From: Shimia sagamensis
GTDB taxonomy: Bacteria; Pseudomonadota; Alphaproteobacteria; Rhodobacterales; Rhodobacteraceae
NCBI RefSeq assembly: GCF_900182745.1
Contig: NZ_FXTY01000005.1
Span: 62,001-126,000 of the forward strand
Reading direction: 5' to 3'
DNA length: 64,000 nt
Shown: positions 49,660-57,956 of the stretch, piece by piece
How the letters are laid out: every line of letters begins with the position of its first letter
How positions within the stretch are numbered: position 1 is the first letter of the stretch
Translations under genes and position numbers: made by a program
The notes under the pieces: model-generated
The model's input: only the letters and a program-made list of their open reading frames with translations
The model's database searches: none
What the model was told of the DNA's origin: nothing

Positions 49660-50535
49660 ATGGATTGGGCAACCCTCCCGTCGCTCGCGGCCCTTCGAGC
49701 ATTTGAAGCCGCGGCGCGCCACCAAAACCTAAGCGCGGCAGCGCGGGAGTTGAACGTGACCCACGCGGCCATCGCCCAACATGTGCGTACATTGGAAACT
49801 GACCTTTCCACGCCTTTGCTGTTTCGCTCTGGGCGCGGCGTTGCGCTCACGGAAAACGGGCGTCACCTCGCCCAACACCTTTCTGAGGGGTTTGAAATCA
49901 TCTCCGATGGCGTCTCCGCCCTCCAGCGCACAAAGGAAGACCGTCCGCTCAGTATCAGCGTCACGCCCTCGTTTGCTGCCAACTGGCTCATGCCGCGTAT
50001 TGGTGGTTTCTGGCAAAAGCACCCCGAGATCTCGCTCAGCATCAACCCAAGTGTCAATTTGATCGACCTGCGCCGGGACGGCTTTGATATGGCCATCCGC
50101 TTTGGCAACGGGCATTGGCCCGGCGTGACCAGTGAGTTGCTTACATCCGGAGAATTCTGGGTTGTGGCATCCCCAAAACTTGTAAATCAGACAACAAATC
50201 TCAGCCTCGCTGACGCAGGACATCACCCGTGGCTCATGGACCTGCACATGCTGGAATGGCGAAAAGTCGTCGAAGACGCTGGCCTCAACCTCGACACGGT
50301 TGAAATGACGTCATTGGAAACCAACGAGCTTGTACTCTCCGCTACCGTCGCGGGCCTTGGCGTGTCAGTGCACCCAAAATCCCTTGTGGAACGCGAAGTT
50401 GCGTTTGGCACGCTTGTGCAGATTTCCAGCCTGCCCCGCACGGACCTAGGCTATCATTTGGTCACTTTGCCTCGCCCTCTCAGCGGTAAAAAACGCGCTC
50501 TTCGAAAGTGGCTCATGGAAGAGGCCAAAACCTAA
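49660..50535 (+). CDS. LysR-family regulator (GcvA-like)
   Basis: A 291-residue transcription factor. The N-terminal HTH spans residues 6-65 (LPSLAALRAFEAAARHQNLSAAARELNVTHAAIAQHVRTLE), and the effector domain follows (about 90-285). The start, spacing and VTPSFAANWLMPRI pattern place it with GcvA-type LysR proteins, which in other bacteria control glycine cleavage. glyA is directly upstream, but the region between holds a terminator, so a glycine role is only a possibility. No divergent target gene is adjacent. Confidence 0.88.
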   Translation: MDWATLPSLAALRAFEAAARHQNLSAAARELNVTHAAIAQHVRTLETDLSTPLLFRSGRGVALTENGRHLAQHLSEGFEIISDGVSALQRTKEDRPLSISVTPSFAANWLMPRIGGFWQKHPEISLSINPSVNLIDLRRDGFDMAIRFGNGHWPGVTSELLTSGEFWVVASPKLVNQTTNLSLADAGHHPWLMDLHMLEWRKVVEDAGLNLDTVEMTSLETNELVLSATVAGLGVSVHPKSLVEREVAFGTLVQISSLPRTDLGYHLVTLPRPLSGKKRALRKWLMEEAKT

Positions 50536-50549
50536 CACCGCAACAGAAA

Positions 50550-50573
50550 GCACCCGGGTGCAATCCCGGGTGC
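50550..50573 (-). terminator. Terminator hairpin between lysR and yiaAB-like gene
   Basis: A 9-bp stem GCACCCGGG/CCCGGGTGC with a 6-nt loop; on the minus strand it is followed by TTTCTGTT, so it probably ends the pspA-yiaAB transcript. Confidence 0.7.
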
Positions 50574-50593
50574 CGTGTTGGAAACTCGGAGGT

Positions 50594-50878
50594 TTAGGTG
50601 TTTGGCTTCGTGTCCAACAGCGCCTCTTCCAGCATCTTCTCGTCGCGTACTTCTTCGATGCGGCGAATGCGATCATCACGCTGCTGGTTGTCAAAACGGT
50701 ACTTCACCACATTGATCAAGCTGATCGTGAGAAGCACAATACCCATGCCCCAAAAGCCTTTGGTCGACAGCGGCACGTCAGTGGATAGCCAGAGTGAAAT
50801 CCCCAGCAATACATAGGCCAGCGCCACACCGGCCATGTTGAGCATTACGATGGTGGAATTGTCATTACGATCAGTCAT
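50594..50878 (-). CDS. YiaA/YiaB-type two-helix membrane protein
   Basis: A 94-residue inner-membrane protein. Two hydrophobic helices (about residues 10-31 and 43-60) flank a short polar loop with LSTKGFWGMGIVLL, the pattern of the YiaAB two-helix domain. The C-terminal 30 residues are highly charged (RRIEEVRDEKMLEEALL) and probably cytosolic. It follows pspA by 54 bp in the same direction and shares its TetR-controlled promoter. A role as membrane partner of PspA is inferred from this linkage only. Confidence 0.7.
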   Translation of the reverse strand: MTDRNDNSTIVMLNMAGVALAYVLLGISLWLSTDVPLSTKGFWGMGIVLLTISLINVVKYRFDNQQRDDRIRRIEEVRDEKMLEEALLDTKPNT

Positions 50879-50932
50879 TTTGGTTTCTCCGAATTTTTAG
50901 GTTTGAATATTGTCTTGCCGAAAGCGGCGGTT

Positions 50933-51613
50933 TTATTTGGATTGGGTTTTCAGGCGGTCCATCACGGACGCACCAGTTGCTTTGCTCACATCCCCAAATC
51001 CGGCATCCGCCATGCGCCCCGCGATATCGCCATGGTTCAGGCCACTGTCGATTTCACGCAGGATTTCGCCTTGTTCAAACGGATCGTCTCCGCCCATCAC
51101 GCGGGAAATCAGAGCTTCAGCTTCCTCAAACGGGCTGTCTCCTGCCAGATGACGGTTCATGGACCTCTGGATCCCTTGCTCTTTGCGTATGGCACGCGCG
51201 GTCACTGCGCCCTGCTTCAAGTCGATGATACGGCGGTGGGCCGTTTCGACGGATTGGCGCAGCTGCATAATCCGCGCTTCCAGGCGCGCTTGAGTTTGCT
51301 GACGCCCCGCCAACTCGTTTTCCAGATCCGCAATCGCTTGCGCTGCTTGCTGCGCCAGATCATCTCGACCCTCTGCAAGGGCCTGTTTGGCACGCGCTAG
51401 CAGATCCACAATGCGGCCTTCCAAAGTTTCGATTTGGCGCTGCTCACCGCGCTCCCGCTGGATCAAACCGGCCAAAGCCACCTTTGCCGCCTTCAGGTTT
51501 GCACTCGCCTCGCGGATTTTTTGATCAATCAGCTCAATGGCATAGACGTCACGCACCTGTTCTTCGGCCCGGGCGTTTGCCCCTACAATCAATGTTTTCA
51601 AAGTTCCGAACAT
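50933..51613 (-). CDS. pspA: PspA/IM30 (ESCRT-III-like) membrane-stress protein
   Basis: A 226-residue PspA-family protein. It starts MFGTLKTLIVGANARAEE, an amphipathic helix, followed by a long coiled coil (about residues 35-145, rich in Gln/Ala/Glu). Members form rods or rings on damaged inner membranes. The ATG at 51613 has GGAG 6 nt upstream; a longer frame upstream would run through an operator and lacks PspA sequence. No PspF, PspB or PspC is present. It is probably regulated by the TetR-family protein encoded just upstream. Confidence 0.87.
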   Translation of the reverse strand: MFGTLKTLIVGANARAEEQVRDVYAIELIDQKIREASANLKAAKVALAGLIQRERGEQRQIETLEGRIVDLLARAKQALAEGRDDLAQQAAQAIADLENELAGRQQTQARLEARIMQLRQSVETAHRRIIDLKQGAVTARAIRKEQGIQRSMNRHLAGDSPFEEAEALISRVMGGDDPFEQGEILREIDSGLNHGDIAGRMADAGFGDVSKATGASVMDRLKTQSK

Positions 51614-51629
51614 CTGTCGCTCCATTTCT

Positions 51630-51701
51630 TGAACATCGTTCACAAATAGAGTGATAGAATTTTCCTGAACGCCGTTCAAGATATTTCTTGAACGGCGTTC
51701 A
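51630..51701. promoter_or_regulatory. Three TGAAC-N3-GTTCA operators upstream of pspA
   Basis: Perfect inverted repeats of the form TGAAC-N3-GTTCA lie at 51630-51642 (N3 = ATC), 51666-51678 (GCC) and 51689-51701 (GGC). All lie between the tetR stop and the pspA start. The same motif occurs once more upstream of tetR (52349-52361) and was not noticed elsewhere in the window. These are the expected sites of the TetR-family repressor. Confidence 0.75.
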
Positions 51702-51734
51702 TCTTTTTTTGCAAGAGACTGATTTTACTTAGAT

Positions 51735-52334
51735 TTACACCGCGACTTCCGGCCCAATTCGGGAAAGAACCTGCGCAATCATCATCCGAATATGCTCCGG
51801 CGGCACGCCAGAGATGCGATTCTCCAGCCCCAGAAGCACGATTCCATGCACAGCAGAAAACATCGCCCGAGTCATCAACCCCAGCTCCTCATCACCCATT
51901 TCTGCATAAAGCTCCGACAGCGGCGCGCGAATATTGCCAAACAGCGCCCCCAAGGACGACAGATACCACTCAGGCACCGGTCCACCTTCTGTCATCTCCA
52001 CATCAAACAACGCCCGCCACAGCTTTGGATGTGCGACAGCAAACTCCAGATAGGCATTGGACATGAGAATAAGCCGTTGGCGCGGGCTTTCGCTGCCATC
52101 ATATGAAACAGACACCGCTGTTCCGAGTTTCTTGAACGTGCGCCCGTTCACCTCAAGCACCAGACCGTGCAAATCCTCAAACACGTTATAGATGGCACCA
52201 ACCGCGCAGCCTGCCCCTTTGGCCAGCTCGCGCGCTTTGAGAGACGACAAGCCCCCCGCTGCAACCTGCTCTTCCGCCAATTCAATCAATCGCTCGCGCA
52301 ACGCCGCGCGCCGCTCTGCCACCTTGCCAGCCAT
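51735..52334 (-). CDS. TetR-family transcriptional regulator of the pspA unit
   Basis: A 199-residue regulator. The HTH covers about residues 8-55 ([50 protein letters not shown]), followed by a helical ligand/dimer domain with a WHG-like pattern ([20 protein letters not shown]). ATG 52334 follows GGGGA; ATG 52346 is also in frame. It is 121 bp upstream of pspA in the same direction. Matching palindromes in its own promoter and in front of pspA imply autoregulation and control of the downstream genes. Confidence 0.85.
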   Translation of the reverse strand: MAGKVAERRAALRERLIELAEEQVAAGGLSSLKARELAKGAGCAVGAIYNVFEDLHGLVLEVNGRTFKKLGTAVSVSYDGSESPRQRLILMSNAYLEFAVAHPKLWRALFDVEMTEGGPVPEWYLSSLGALFGNIRAPLSELYAEMGDEELGLMTRAMFSAVHGIVLLGLENRISGVPPEHIRMMIAQVLSRIGPEVAV

Positions 52335-52348
52335 ATTTCCCCACATTT

Positions 52349-52361
52349 TGAACTGCGTTCA
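52349..52361. promoter_or_regulatory. TetR operator in the tetR promoter
   Basis: TGAAC-TGC-GTTCA, the same inverted repeat as the three sites at 51630-51701. Its centre is 21 bp upstream of the chosen TetR start and lies in the 117-bp gap shared with the divergent glycosylase gene. Confidence 0.7.
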
Positions 52362-52451
52362 CAATTACCCGTACCGCTAAGAATTGCCAAGTCTCCGATC
52401 CACCCCACAGAATGTTCTTCCTTTGTTCGGGAAACTCCCTAGAGTGCCGCC

Positions 52452-53630
52452 ATGAGTATTCGCATTTCAAATCGGGACGCCCGCCACCTCTGGCTCTCCC
52501 TGCAAGGTCTGTCTGACCCCCCCACCGGCCCCGCCGAGCCACGCGCCACCATTGGCAAACTGGGCTTTGTACAGTTGGACAGCATCCAAGTCCTGTCACG
52601 CGCGCATCACCACATCCTTTGGTCACGCAATCAAAACTACCGCGAGCCCATGCTGAACACGCTTCTGGCGGAAGACCGCACCGTATTCGAGCATTTCACC
52701 CATGACGCCAGCGTCTTACCAATCGAGACCTACCCCTACTGGCGGGCGCAGTTTGACCGCCGCAAATCCCGCATGGATCAAAAGGGCTGGTTCAAAACCG
52801 CCCTTACCAAGGTCGACACCGAAGACATCAAATCCCGCATCGCAAACGAAGGCGCGCTCTCTACTGAGGCTTTTGACACCAAAATCGAAGGCCCCAAGGA
52901 AATGTGGTCCCGCCCCCCGCACAAACAGGCCCTGGATTACCTGTGGTACGCGGGCGAACTGGCAACCTGCCACCGGCACAACTTTAAAAAATTCTACAAC
53001 CTGCCAGAGCGCGTCATTCCTGATACCCTCCGTGACCAGCACATCAACCACACGGATCAAATCGACTGGCTCTGCACGCAAGCCATCGACAGGCTTGGCT
53101 TTGCCACCTCAGGCGACATCAAACGCTTCTGGGAGGCCGTGGACACTTCAGACGTAAAAAATTGGATGACAACAGCCAATTTGATTGACGTCGAAGTGCA
53201 AACCGCCAGTCGACAATGGCTGCCTATGCAAGCGCCCGCCGACATTGCGCAGCGCCTGGACCAGATCACTGCCCCCACGTCCCGCCTGCGCATCCTCAAT
53301 CCATTTGACCCGGTGATCCGCGACCGCGACCGGCTGTCTCGACTTTTTGGATTTGACTACCGCATTGAAATCTTCGTCCCTGCCGCCAAACGTCAGTGGG
53401 GCTACTACGTCTACCCTCTCTTGGAGGGAGATCGGTTTGTTGGCCGTCTGGAAGCCAAGGCCAACCGCAATAAAGGGGAGATTAGCATCACACAACTTTG
53501 GTCCGAACCCGGCATCCGCTGGACCGACGCGCGGGCAAAAAAACTGGACGCCGAGCTCACCCGCATGGGCCGCTTTATCGGTGCGCCAAACATTCTTTGG
53601 AACTGCCCTCGCACGCCAAATACTGGCTAA
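52452..53630 (+). CDS. YcaQ/AlkZ-like DNA glycosylase (interstrand crosslink type)
   Basis: A 392-residue winged-helix protein of the HTH_42 superfamily. The catalytic QxD of the YcaQ-like branch is Gln41-Leu-Asp43 in FVQLDSIQV. The RAHHHILWSRN segment near residue 50 and the C-terminal GRLEAKANRNKGEISITQLWSEPGI region are characteristic. YcaQ of E. coli opens interstrand crosslinks and removes N-alkyl adducts. The gene is divergent from tetR and shares its operator region, so it might respond to the same signal. It overlaps the next gene's 3' end by 4 bp. Confidence 0.87.
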   Translation: MSIRISNRDARHLWLSLQGLSDPPTGPAEPRATIGKLGFVQLDSIQVLSRAHHHILWSRNQNYREPMLNTLLAEDRTVFEHFTHDASVLPIETYPYWRAQFDRRKSRMDQKGWFKTALTKVDTEDIKSRIANEGALSTEAFDTKIEGPKEMWSRPPHKQALDYLWYAGELATCHRHNFKKFYNLPERVIPDTLRDQHINHTDQIDWLCTQAIDRLGFATSGDIKRFWEAVDTSDVKNWMTTANLIDVEVQTASRQWLPMQAPADIAQRLDQITAPTSRLRILNPFDPVIRDRDRLSRLFGFDYRIEIFVPAAKRQWGYYVYPLLEGDRFVGRLEAKANRNKGEISITQLWSEPGIRWTDARAKKLDAELTRMGRFIGAPNILWNCPRTPNTG

Positions 53631-54001
53631 ATCAGCCCCCGCCAGCGCAGCACAAGGATCACCAGCACCACAACAACCATCACGTTAAAGCTCAGCGCAG
53701 CCGCAAGATTTAGCAACGCGGCCTTGCGCCGATCCGCCACGTCAATGGTCTCCAGATGCGCAACAATCTCATCAAACGCTTTGTTCACAGCCACATCATC
53801 AGCCTGCATCATCAGTTTTGGATGCCCACCCAGACGTTGCGCCGCGACAAACACCTCGGCTTGCCGGTGCAGCCGCGATGGCACACGTCGTCCAATTTTC
53901 TTCATGGCACGGCTCAAAGTCTTGGCCCGCACACCAAATTTCTCTTTGGCCAATTCCAAAAGTCGGGCCTCTTTGGCCTGAATGTCCTGCGTCGTCATCA
54001 T
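53627..54001 (-). CDS. Small conserved C-tail membrane protein of unknown function
   Basis: A 124-residue protein. The N-terminal 95 residues are charged and helical (Lys/Arg/Ala-rich, with RVPSRLHRQAEVFVAAQRLGGHPKLMMQ). One strongly hydrophobic span occurs at about residues 97-117 (LAAALSFNVMVVVVLVILVLR), so it is probably tail-anchored with the N-terminus in the cytosol. I do not recognise a named family. It overlaps the glycosylase gene's end by 4 bp and is divergent from the hydrolase gene. Two successive ATG codons start it. Confidence 0.65.
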   Translation of the reverse strand: MMTTQDIQAKEARLLELAKEKFGVRAKTLSRAMKKIGRRVPSRLHRQAEVFVAAQRLGGHPKLMMQADDVAVNKAFDEIVAHLETIDVADRRKAALLNLAAALSFNVMVVVVLVILVLRWRGLI

Positions 54002-54074
54002 GCGCGCACCCTAGACTGCGGCCACAGAACACTCAACTCTGGAACCTGCCTGCGGAGCGCGCTATCACACCGCT

Positions 54075-54845
54075 ATGTTGAACTTCATCGAACATGGCGC
54101 TGCCACTGCTGAACCGGATCTTCTCATTGTGCACGGGCTGTTTGGCTCCGGCCGCAACTGGGGCGCTATCGCAAAACGGCTTTCGGCCACCCGCCGTATT
54201 CTCTGCGTGGATCAGCGCAATCACGGCCTCAGCCCTTGGTATGACAACCATTCTTACGAGGATATGGCCGCTGACCTCGCCGAAGTTATTCAGGCGCAGG
54301 GCAAACCAATGGACGTTCTTGGACACTCCATGGGGGGTAAGGCTGCAATGGTTCTTGCCCTCACCCAACCGGAATTGGTCAACCGCTTGATTGTGGCTGA
54401 CATCGCCCCGGTAGCTTACAGCCACGATCAAAACCAAAACATTCAGGCTATGCGCGCCGTTGACCTCAGCAAAGTCACCAAACGCTCCGACGCAACCGCT
54501 CAGCTAGCGCAATATCTCGACGACACCACGCTGCAAACTTTCTTCACCCAATCCTTGGACGTGAAAGAGCAGCGTTGGCGGCTGAACCTGGATGTGCTCA
54601 ACCGCGAGATGCCCAAAATCCTTGATTTCCCTGATGTTGGCGGCCTCTACGGCGGCCCAACATTGTTTTTGTCGGGTGCGACCTCAGACTATGTCAGCCA
54701 TGAGTACCGCCCCATCATCCGCGACAAATTTCCAAAGGCCCGCTTTGCCAAAATCACCGGTGCAGGCCATTGGTTACACGCGGAGAAACCACGCGAGTTC
54801 ATCGCATCGGTGCAGGCGTGGCTGGACTTGGATCAGCGCGCGTAA
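54075..54845 (+). CDS. Alpha/beta hydrolase (YbfF-like esterase)
   Basis: A 256-residue hydrolase. The oxyanion motif HGLFGSGRNWG is near residue 20, the nucleophile elbow GHSMGGKA near 94 (Ser96) and the catalytic His in GAGHWLHAEKP near 233; an Asp between supplies the triad. The pattern is close to bacterial YbfF acyl-CoA/ester hydrolases. The substrate is unknown. The end overlaps the convergent 60-residue gene by 13 bp. Confidence 0.87.
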   Translation: MLNFIEHGAATAEPDLLIVHGLFGSGRNWGAIAKRLSATRRILCVDQRNHGLSPWYDNHSYEDMAADLAEVIQAQGKPMDVLGHSMGGKAAMVLALTQPELVNRLIVADIAPVAYSHDQNQNIQAMRAVDLSKVTKRSDATAQLAQYLDDTTLQTFFTQSLDVKEQRWRLNLDVLNREMPKILDFPDVGGLYGGPTLFLSGATSDYVSHEYRPIIRDKFPKARFAKITGAGHWLHAEKPREFIASVQAWLDLDQRA

Positions 54846-55015
54846 AGCGCCTGTGCCACCTTCCAGCTCACCGGGAAACCAATCACAAAGCCAGCTAGCG
54901 CGACAAGAAACAACCCCATTCCGGTGTTCACACCGGTTACCAACGCGGCGATCACGCCAACACCGGCCAACGTGGACCCAATAAACAGATGTAGAATTGA
55001 TGCCAAACGCAACAT
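54833..55015 (-). CDS. 60-residue two-helix membrane protein
   Basis: A very short protein made of two hydrophobic helices (about residues 4-27 and 32-54) with a short Gly/Asn turn and basic end. Similar proteins occur next to hydrolase genes in Rhodobacteraceae and have sometimes been labelled CTP synthetase by mistake; no catalytic residues of CTP synthetase exist here. GGAG lies 7 nt before ATG 55015. Function unknown. Confidence 0.7.
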   Translation of the reverse strand: MLRLASILHLFIGSTLAGVGVIAALVTGVNTGMGLFLVALAGFVIGFPVSWKVAQALYAR

Positions 55016-55106
55016 GGGCTGTCTCCTTCAGTTGATGACGGAGGTTTTGACAAAGATATGCGCCGCCAGCTTTGATTTGGATCAGCCCACGCTCACTTGT
55101 CGTGCG

Positions 55107-55889
55107 TCACTCTGCCAACAATTGCATTACCACCGCACCGCTGGTGTCAAGCAGCACCTTTTGCCCATCACGCACGCCATACGCGGTCACTTTTGCCAAG
55201 GTCTGAAAAAACGTGGTCTCTTGTTGGCCTAGATCTCCGGGGCACGCCATACGGGTTGTCGCCAGAGGCCCAAACTCCAATTGACTACCCTTTTCGGTAT
55301 AGTTTCCAGTGAATCGATTGCAGCCGCTGGTGCCGCTCACACGACCATCCGGCGCAAACTTCAACTCTGGCACCCGTGCCTCTTGAACGGTGTTGCCATT
55401 CATTTGCACAACCACCCAATCGCTGCCGCTCAGGGCATTTTCAGCACGTTGAACCATTTTTTCCACCACAACATCCACGGTCTCGGGGGCATCTTCAGTC
55501 AGCGCCGCAAAACTCTGCGTGCTACGCCACATCACATTGTCGCCCACTCGGATCACCGCGCGCACGGAATAACGCCCGCGCTCATCGACCATCCCATCAT
55601 CATACGTCAACTGATAGGCCACTGGCACCTGTCCGCTTGGCTTCAAGGTTTGACGCGCCAACACCGTGGATTTCACATCCATCTTGCTGACATCTTCCAG
55701 CGTGACCTCGACCAAAGCCTCCGGTGGCAACGCAATCTTTTCCCGGTATAAGACAGATCCATTGAGCGTCTGAAAATCAGCCATCGCACTGCCAGCTCCA
55801 AGGCACATTGCCAAAACCATACCCACCTTCAGGCCTGCGGATGTCTTCGTTATACCTACCATATCACTGTTCCCAACTACGTTTCTCAT
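55107..55889 (-). CDS. YbaY-META domain exported protein
   Basis: A 260-residue exported protein. A signal-peptide core lies at about residues 20-37 (VGMVLAMCLGAGSAMA). Residues 40-145 resemble the YbaY domain (LNGSVLYREKIALPPEALVEVTLEDVS and a YSVRAVIRVGDNVMWRS segment). Residues 155-260 are a META domain (SGTSGCNRFTGNYTEKGSQLEFGPLATTRMACP). META/HslJ proteins are outer-membrane or periplasmic and heat- or drug-stress related. ATG 55889 has GAGG 6 nt upstream. A direct repeat (GTAGTTGNGNACA) overlaps the start. Confidence 0.85.
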   Translation of the reverse strand: MRNVVGNSDMVGITKTSAGLKVGMVLAMCLGAGSAMADFQTLNGSVLYREKIALPPEALVEVTLEDVSKMDVKSTVLARQTLKPSGQVPVAYQLTYDDGMVDERGRYSVRAVIRVGDNVMWRSTQSFAALTEDAPETVDVVVEKMVQRAENALSGSDWVVVQMNGNTVQEARVPELKFAPDGRVSGTSGCNRFTGNYTEKGSQLEFGPLATTRMACPGDLGQQETTFFQTLAKVTAYGVRDGQKVLLDTSGAVVMQLLAE

Positions 55890-56053
55890 GTTGTCCTCAA
55901 CTACCTATGCGCGAGATCCTGTTGCACCAAGGGGGAAACATCTCTTCGGCAACTCCCCGCCAATAGGCCCTCCCGAAACAAAACCCAAATTTCCGCACGT
56001 GTTACGACCTTTGCCCCCCTTGGCCTGCTTGCCTGCTCTGCTAGGCTGCCGTT

Positions 56054-56740
56054 ATGTCCAACGATACCAAATCCCCAGTTTTGAACCGGTTCGCCCACGC
56101 GCTTGTGGTCGATGACCATCCGCTGTTCTGTGACGCCTTGGTCATGACCTTACAGGCCATCGCTCCAATTACAGAAGTTGCAACAGCCCCCTGCCTCGCC
56201 GACGCGCTAGATCGGCTTGAACACGGGCCGCACCCTGATTTGGTGGTGCTGGACTTGAACCTCCCGGACGTGGACGGTTTTGACGGCCTGCTGCGCCTGC
56301 GCAAAGCCACAAATGCCAAAGTGCTGGTGGTCTCTTCCATGGCAGACACGCGCATCATCAATGCAGCGCTCAATGCCGGTGCCGCAGGATTTGTTCCCAA
56401 ACACAGCCAACGTGACATGTTTCGCCGCGCTCTTGAGGCGTTGGCACAGGACCGGATCTTCGTGCCAGAAGGCCACATGCCAACCTGCAACGAGCACGAC
56501 CCAACAAAAGACGCGGTTGACCGTTTGGCCAGCTTGACCACTCAGCAAGCCCGCATCCTGGACCGCATCTGCGAAGGCAAACTCAACAAACAAATTGCAT
56601 TCGAGCTGTCGATTGCTGAAACCACCGTGAAAGCCCATGTGACTGCAATCATGCGCAAACTTGGCGTTCATTCGCGCACACAGGCCGTGTTGATTGCCAA
56701 AGAAGCCAGTTTTGAGGAACACTTGCGCAGCAGCGGGTAG
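56054..56740 (+). CDS. LuxR/NarL-type response regulator
   Basis: A 228-residue DNA-binding regulator. The receiver domain (about 15-130) has acidic residues in VVDDHP near 19-21 and phospho-acceptor Asp67 (VVLDLNLPDVDG). The C-terminal LuxR helix-turn-helix spans about 155-215 (LTTQQARILDRICEGKLNKQIAFELSIAETTVKAHVTAIMRKL). It begins the three-gene module with the FIST protein (54 bp later) and the hybrid kinase. It is the most likely phosphorylation target of that kinase. Confidence 0.9.
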   Translation: MSNDTKSPVLNRFAHALVVDDHPLFCDALVMTLQAIAPITEVATAPCLADALDRLEHGPHPDLVVLDLNLPDVDGFDGLLRLRKATNAKVLVVSSMADTRIINAALNAGAAGFVPKHSQRDMFRRALEALAQDRIFVPEGHMPTCNEHDPTKDAVDRLASLTTQQARILDRICEGKLNKQIAFELSIAETTVKAHVTAIMRKLGVHSRTQAVLIAKEASFEEHLRSSG

Positions 56741-56794
56741 GCAGCCTAATCTGCCACGAGCGGCTTTGAGGAGAGCTGCGGGAGGAACGCCAGC

Positions 56795-57949
56795 ATGGAT
56801 GCCAGCACACCCTTAGCCGGGTCTCAAATTGTGCACACAGGGTTTGCGCCATGTGACGCCCCGGATGCCGTGGATCAATTGGTCGCCGCTTTGGGGACAG
56901 AGCCGTTTGCTTTGGTGATCCTGTTTGTTTCACCCAAAGCCGATCTCGATCGCTTTGTCACAGACATCTCTGGACACTTTGGCACGGCCGAAGTTGTCGG
57001 CTGTACCACAGCCGGGGAACTGGCCAAAAACGGCTATACCGAAGGTGAGATTGTGGCCGTTGGCCTGCCCCAGACCCACTTTGCCGCCCGCACATTGCTT
57101 GTGGAGGACCTCACGGACATCAACGCGGAAGCCCGCATCACTGAGATGATCCAAAACCGCAAGGCCTTGGCCGCCGACCACCCCCGCTGGACGTCAGAGT
57201 TTGCCTTCCTAATGGTCGACGGGCTCTCCACCCGCGAAGACGCACTTGCCGCAGACCTTTCCATGGGCTTGGGCCCAGTGCCATTGTTTGGCGGATCCGC
57301 CGGCGACGGCGAAGACTTCCAAAAAACCCATGTCCTTTTTCGCTCCCAATTTCACAGCAATGCTGCCGTGCTTGTACAACTGCGCTCAAACTGCCCGGTG
57401 CATGTTTTTAAAACTGACCACTTACGGCCAACCGAACAACGCATGGTCGTGACCGGCGCCAATCCAGCCACACGACGCGTGTATGAAATCAACGCCGAAC
57501 CCGCCGCCCGGGAATATGCGCGCATCCTTGGCAAAGATCCCGAACAGCTCTCTACATTCACGTTTGCAGCACATCCCGTGGTCGTGCGCATAGGGGCACA
57601 AACACACGTACGTGCCATTCAGCGCGTTGCACAGAACGGCGATCTGCAATTTTTCTCTGCCATCGACGAAGGCGTTGTGCTCACCTTGGCCAAACCCGAA
57701 GATATGGTTGCACACCTGGACAGGGAGCTCAGCGCGCTGACCGGTCCAACGCCGCCCGCCATCATTTTGGGATGTGATTGTGTTTTGCGCCGTGTCGAGG
57801 CCACGCAAAAGCAGATCACCGGAGACATCTCACGCGTGCTTGCCAAACATAACGTGGTTGGATTTTCCACTTACGGGGAGCAAGTCAATTCGATGCACGT
57901 CAACCAGACGTTCACGGGCGTCGCCATCTACCCTCCGGAAACGGACTAG
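56795..57949 (+). CDS. FIST-domain sensor protein (NosP-like)
   Basis: A 384-residue soluble protein with both FIST domains: FIST_N (about 35-225, with GCTTAGELAKNGYTEGEIVAVGLP) and FIST_C (about 230-375, ending VGFSTYGEQVNSMHVNQTFTG). FIST proteins bind small ligands. In Pseudomonas, Shewanella, Vibrio and Legionella some of them (NosP) bind haem and nitric oxide and inhibit a neighbouring hybrid histidine kinase. Here the kinase starts only 7 bp later, and a LuxR regulator precedes it. Haem binding is not proven by sequence; amino-acid sensing is an alternative. Confidence 0.85.
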   Translation: MDASTPLAGSQIVHTGFAPCDAPDAVDQLVAALGTEPFALVILFVSPKADLDRFVTDISGHFGTAEVVGCTTAGELAKNGYTEGEIVAVGLPQTHFAARTLLVEDLTDINAEARITEMIQNRKALAADHPRWTSEFAFLMVDGLSTREDALAADLSMGLGPVPLFGGSAGDGEDFQKTHVLFRSQFHSNAAVLVQLRSNCPVHVFKTDHLRPTEQRMVVTGANPATRRVYEINAEPAAREYARILGKDPEQLSTFTFAAHPVVVRIGAQTHVRAIQRVAQNGDLQFFSAIDEGVVLTLAKPEDMVAHLDRELSALTGPTPPAIILGCDCVLRRVEATQKQITGDISRVLAKHNVVGFSTYGEQVNSMHVNQTFTGVAIYPPETD

Positions 57950-57956
57950 AACCAAA

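Noticed and set aside
51614-51679. N-terminal extension of PspA by 22 residues
   Set aside because: It would pass through an operator copy, lacks PspA sequence, and the internal ATG at 51613 has a good ribosome binding site.
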